A stretch of DNA of 8,413 nt from the NCBI GenBank assembly GCA_031276375.1, contig JAISNE010000198.1:1-8413 (forward strand), given 5' to 3'. The position numbers and the translations under genes are program-made. The notes below the pieces were generated by a model. The model was not told the DNA's origin. It made no database searches and worked only from the letters and a program-made list of their open reading frames with translations. Positions 7,402 to 8,413 of the stretch are shown piece after piece (within the stretch, counting starts at the first letter, position 1; every line of letters starts with the position of its first letter). The DNA comes from Accumulibacter sp. (lineage in GTDB: Bacteria; Pseudomonadota; Gammaproteobacteria; Burkholderiales; Rhodocyclaceae).

Positions 7402-7578
7402 GAAATACAGTGAATTCCGCCGCTTCCTGAAAAGCCTGGGCGCGACCTTTGCCTCGGCGAAGGGGGCGCATTTCAAGGTGACGCTCAACGGAAATGCCGG
7501 CATTTTTCCGGATCATGGCGCAAGGGAAATGAGACGGGGCTGGTGGAAACCATCACGAAAGACCTTGGCGTGAAGTGA
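7400..7578 (+). pseudogene. hicA: HicA-family mRNA interferase toxin, frameshifted near the 3' end
   Basis: HicA toxins are small double-stranded-RNA-binding-fold ribonucleases that cut mRNA until bound by HicB. Residues 1-44 match the family: MKYSEFRRFLKSLG, then KGAHFKV with the catalytic histidine at 24, then GIFPDHGAREM. As written the frame then reads RRGWWKPSRKTLA and stops at 7571-7573 (57 aa). The next frame from 7534 reads TGLVETITKDLGVK and stops at 7576-7578, exactly the expected HicA C-terminus of helix and Leu-Gly end. One base is therefore missing around 7532-7533. The restored protein would be about 59 residues, the normal size, and would end 9 bases before hicB. The start at 7400 is chosen over the in-frame ATG at 7388 from the family N-terminus; neither has a good ribosome-binding site. 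It could be a true inactivating mutation or a sequence error. Confidence 0.85.
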
Positions 7579-7587
7579 GGTGAAATC

Positions 7588-8004
7588 ATGTTCTATCCGG
7601 TCAGCCTGAAAGAAGACGGCAACGGGGAAATCCTGGTGGAATTCCCGGATTTTCCTTTTGTGCATAGCGTGGGCGCGAATGTCGAGGAAGCCTTGCGCGA
7701 GGCCCTGGACGCACTGGAATCCGGCATTGAGTTCTGCTTTGACGAACGCCGTCCGGTTCCCTTGCCGTCCAGGGTCAAGAAGGGCGAACACGCGCTCAGG
7801 CTGCCTGCGCTCATCGTCTCGAAAGTGTTTTTGCGCAAGGAAATGCTCGCGCAAGGCGTGAAAAAATCAGACCTTGCGCGGCGGCTTGCCATTGCGCCGC
7901 CGAATGTCGAGCGCATCTTTCGCGCGCGCCACAAAACGCGCCTTGAAACCATCGAATCCGCCTTTTCCTGCCTGGGCAAGCAACTGGAAGTCAACATTGT
8001 TTGA
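7588..8004 (+). CDS. hicB: HicB-family antitoxin with C-terminal DNA-binding domain
   Basis: A 138-residue antitoxin, the same length as E. coli HicB and similar throughout. Residues 1-65 form the partial RNase H-like fold that blocks HicA (MFYPVSL, EFPDFPFVHSVG, EEALREALDALESGIEF, RPVPLPS). Residues about 75-135 form the DNA-binding domain of the E. coli-type branch: PALIVSKVFLRKEML, then a helix-turn-helix VKKSDLARRLAIAPPNVERIF (91-111), and the end TIESAFSCLGKQLEV. It should therefore both neutralise toxin and repress the operon. GAGGTG lies about 5 bases before the ATG, a clearly better ribosome-binding site than that of hicA. It starts 9 bases after the stop of the restored hicA frame. 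Codon use is less GC-biased than in the flanking genes (more AAA, GAA, TTT), which fits acquisition by transfer. With hicA broken it may persist as an orphan antitoxin or regulator. Confidence 0.93.
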   Translation: MFYPVSLKEDGNGEILVEFPDFPFVHSVGANVEEALREALDALESGIEFCFDERRPVPLPSRVKKGEHALRLPALIVSKVFLRKEMLAQGVKKSDLARRLAIAPPNVERIFRARHKTRLETIESAFSCLGKQLEVNIV

Positions 8005-8126
8005 CGCGCTTTACGCAGGGTCATACCTTCGTGTCCGGAGGACGGGAGTCGGGTTTCAGGAATCGGTAGAAATTTCCGGAGGCTTTGCCGCCGCAAGAGT
8101 AAACCGTTGAATTTTGGGTGAAAGTA

Positions 8127-8192
8127 GGCTGGATGCTCCTGGCTCGCCCACGGAATCATCGCTGTTCCAAGGGGATAACGAACTATCCAGCC
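8127..8192. repeat. Inverted repeat with internal pairing potential
   Basis: GGCTGGAT (8127-8134) is exactly complementary to ATCCAGCC (8185-8192) across a 50-base loop. A competing smaller hairpin, GGATA (8173-8177) with TATCC (8184-8188), uses the same right arm. Either could fold in RNA or mark the end of a lost element. Short arms make chance plausible. Confidence 0.3.
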
Positions 8193-8255
8193 GGGCCGGT
8201 CAAACAGCAGAAATCCATCCGTTCCGGCCTGCGAGGGGAAGATACAAGGGGATAA
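8168..8255. repeat. Pair of 11-bp direct repeats CAAGGGGATAA
   Basis: CAAGGGGATAA occurs at 8168-8178 and again at 8245-8255, 77 bp apart, with no similarity in the flanking bases. They may be remnants of duplication or binding sites; nothing in the neighbourhood decides. Confidence 0.35.
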
Positions 8256-8285
8256 GTTTCCTTGACCCCCGACCCCCGCCCCGGC

Positions 8286-8315
8286 TTGCGGTGGCGCATC
8301 GTCTCGCGCTATAGT
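8286..8315 (+). promoter_or_regulatory. Probable promoter of the glycine-riboswitch transcript
   Basis: TTGCGG (8286-8291) and TATAGT (8310-8315; 5 of 6 matches to TATAAT) are separated by 18 bases. The predicted start near 8322 falls exactly at the 5' edge of the aptamer, which strengthens both calls. The palindrome GTTCGCCGGCGAAC (8314-8327) overlaps the end of the -10 box and the start site. Confidence 0.6.
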
Positions 8316-8322
8316 TCGCCGG

Positions 8323-8413
8323 CGAACGGGAGAGCGCGGGCGCGAAAAAATCTCTGCGATCCGCCGCCGAAGGCGCAATCCACCCGGAAACGCTCAGGCA
8401 AAAGGACCGTTCG
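8323..8413 (+). promoter_or_regulatory. Glycine riboswitch aptamer (gcvT leader), first aptamer; continues beyond window
   Basis: This untranslated RNA binds glycine and controls downstream genes, usually the glycine-cleavage operon gcvTHP or a glycine transporter. The conserved family segments occur in order: GGGAGAG (8328-8334), GCCGAAGGCGCAA (8366-8378) and GGAAACGCTCAGGCAAAAGG (8386-8405), then ACCG. Stem P1 is a perfect 7-bp pairing of CGAACGG (8323-8329) with CCGTTCG (8407-8413), and GAGCG (8332-8336) pairs with CGCTC (8391-8395) in the next stem. The aptamer is complete and ends at the last base shown. A second aptamer, as in most glycine riboswitches, the expression platform and the regulated gene would lie to the right, so the ON/OFF mode cannot be judged. 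Confidence 0.95.

Larger units (their letters stand above)
8005..8285. other. Intergenic region without a recognisable gene
   Basis: The short open frames here have no recognisable product, no good ribosome-binding site, and compositions typical of chance frames. No rho-independent terminator with a T-run follows hicB. What is visible: an 8-bp inverted repeat (8127-8134 and 8185-8192), an 11-bp direct repeat (8168-8178 and 8245-8255), and a C-rich tract at 8264-8282 (CCCCCGACCCCCGCCCC). It may be degenerate leftover DNA between the hicAB module and the riboswitch promoter. Confidence 0.5.

Noticed and set aside
7593..8378. Minus-strand open frame of 261 codons opposite hicB and the riboswitch
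   Set aside because: It would be antisense to an unmistakable HicB gene and the glycine aptamer, and its product has no recognisable features.

Overview
This is a GC-rich window (visibly above 60% G+C in most genes). It probably comes from a Gram-negative proteobacterium, most likely a betaproteobacterium. That placement rests on a very large NAD-dependent glutamate dehydrogenase, a GcvA/AmpR-like LysR regulator, an E. coli-type HicB antitoxin and a glycine riboswitch. No rRNA or taxon-specific marker is present, so it is a soft inference.

Layout. 1-4352 (minus): most of a roughly 1,600-residue NAD-glutamate dehydrogenase, whose C-terminus runs off the left edge. 4353-4546: a divergent regulatory region with two overlapping back-to-back promoters and four copies of an ATCGTT(T) half-site. 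4547-5518 (plus): a LysR-type regulator. 5487-6362 and 6380-7258 (minus): two transporter genes in an apparent operon, an EamA/DMT permease followed 17 bp later by an AEC (auxin efflux carrier/malonate permease-like) permease. The last 32 bp of the AEC gene overlap the 3' end of the LysR gene tail to tail. 7260-7302: a G-rich heptad repeat directly upstream of the DMT start codon. 7400-8004 (plus): a hicAB toxin-antitoxin module whose toxin gene has a one-base frameshift near its 3' end, while the antitoxin is intact. 8005-8285: no convincing gene, some short repeats. 8286-8413 (plus): a promoter and a complete glycine-riboswitch aptamer ending at the window edge; the controlled gene, most likely glycine-cleavage gcvT, lies outside.

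Functionally the window combines amino-acid catabolism (glutamate oxidation to 2-oxoglutarate, glycine sensing upstream of a presumed cleavage system) with small-molecule transport. The LysR protein is the obvious candidate regulator of gdh and of itself, since the shared half-sites straddle both promoters. The hicAB segment looks like a small accessory insertion between housekeeping loci: it is visibly less GC-rich, flanked by G/C tracts in opposite orientation, and decaying.

I do not see a wholly new system. The points most worth checking are the frameshifted hicA beside an intact hicB, the half-site array between gdh and lysR, a palindrome joining the riboswitch promoter to its first stem, and the G-rich repeat at the DMT start.
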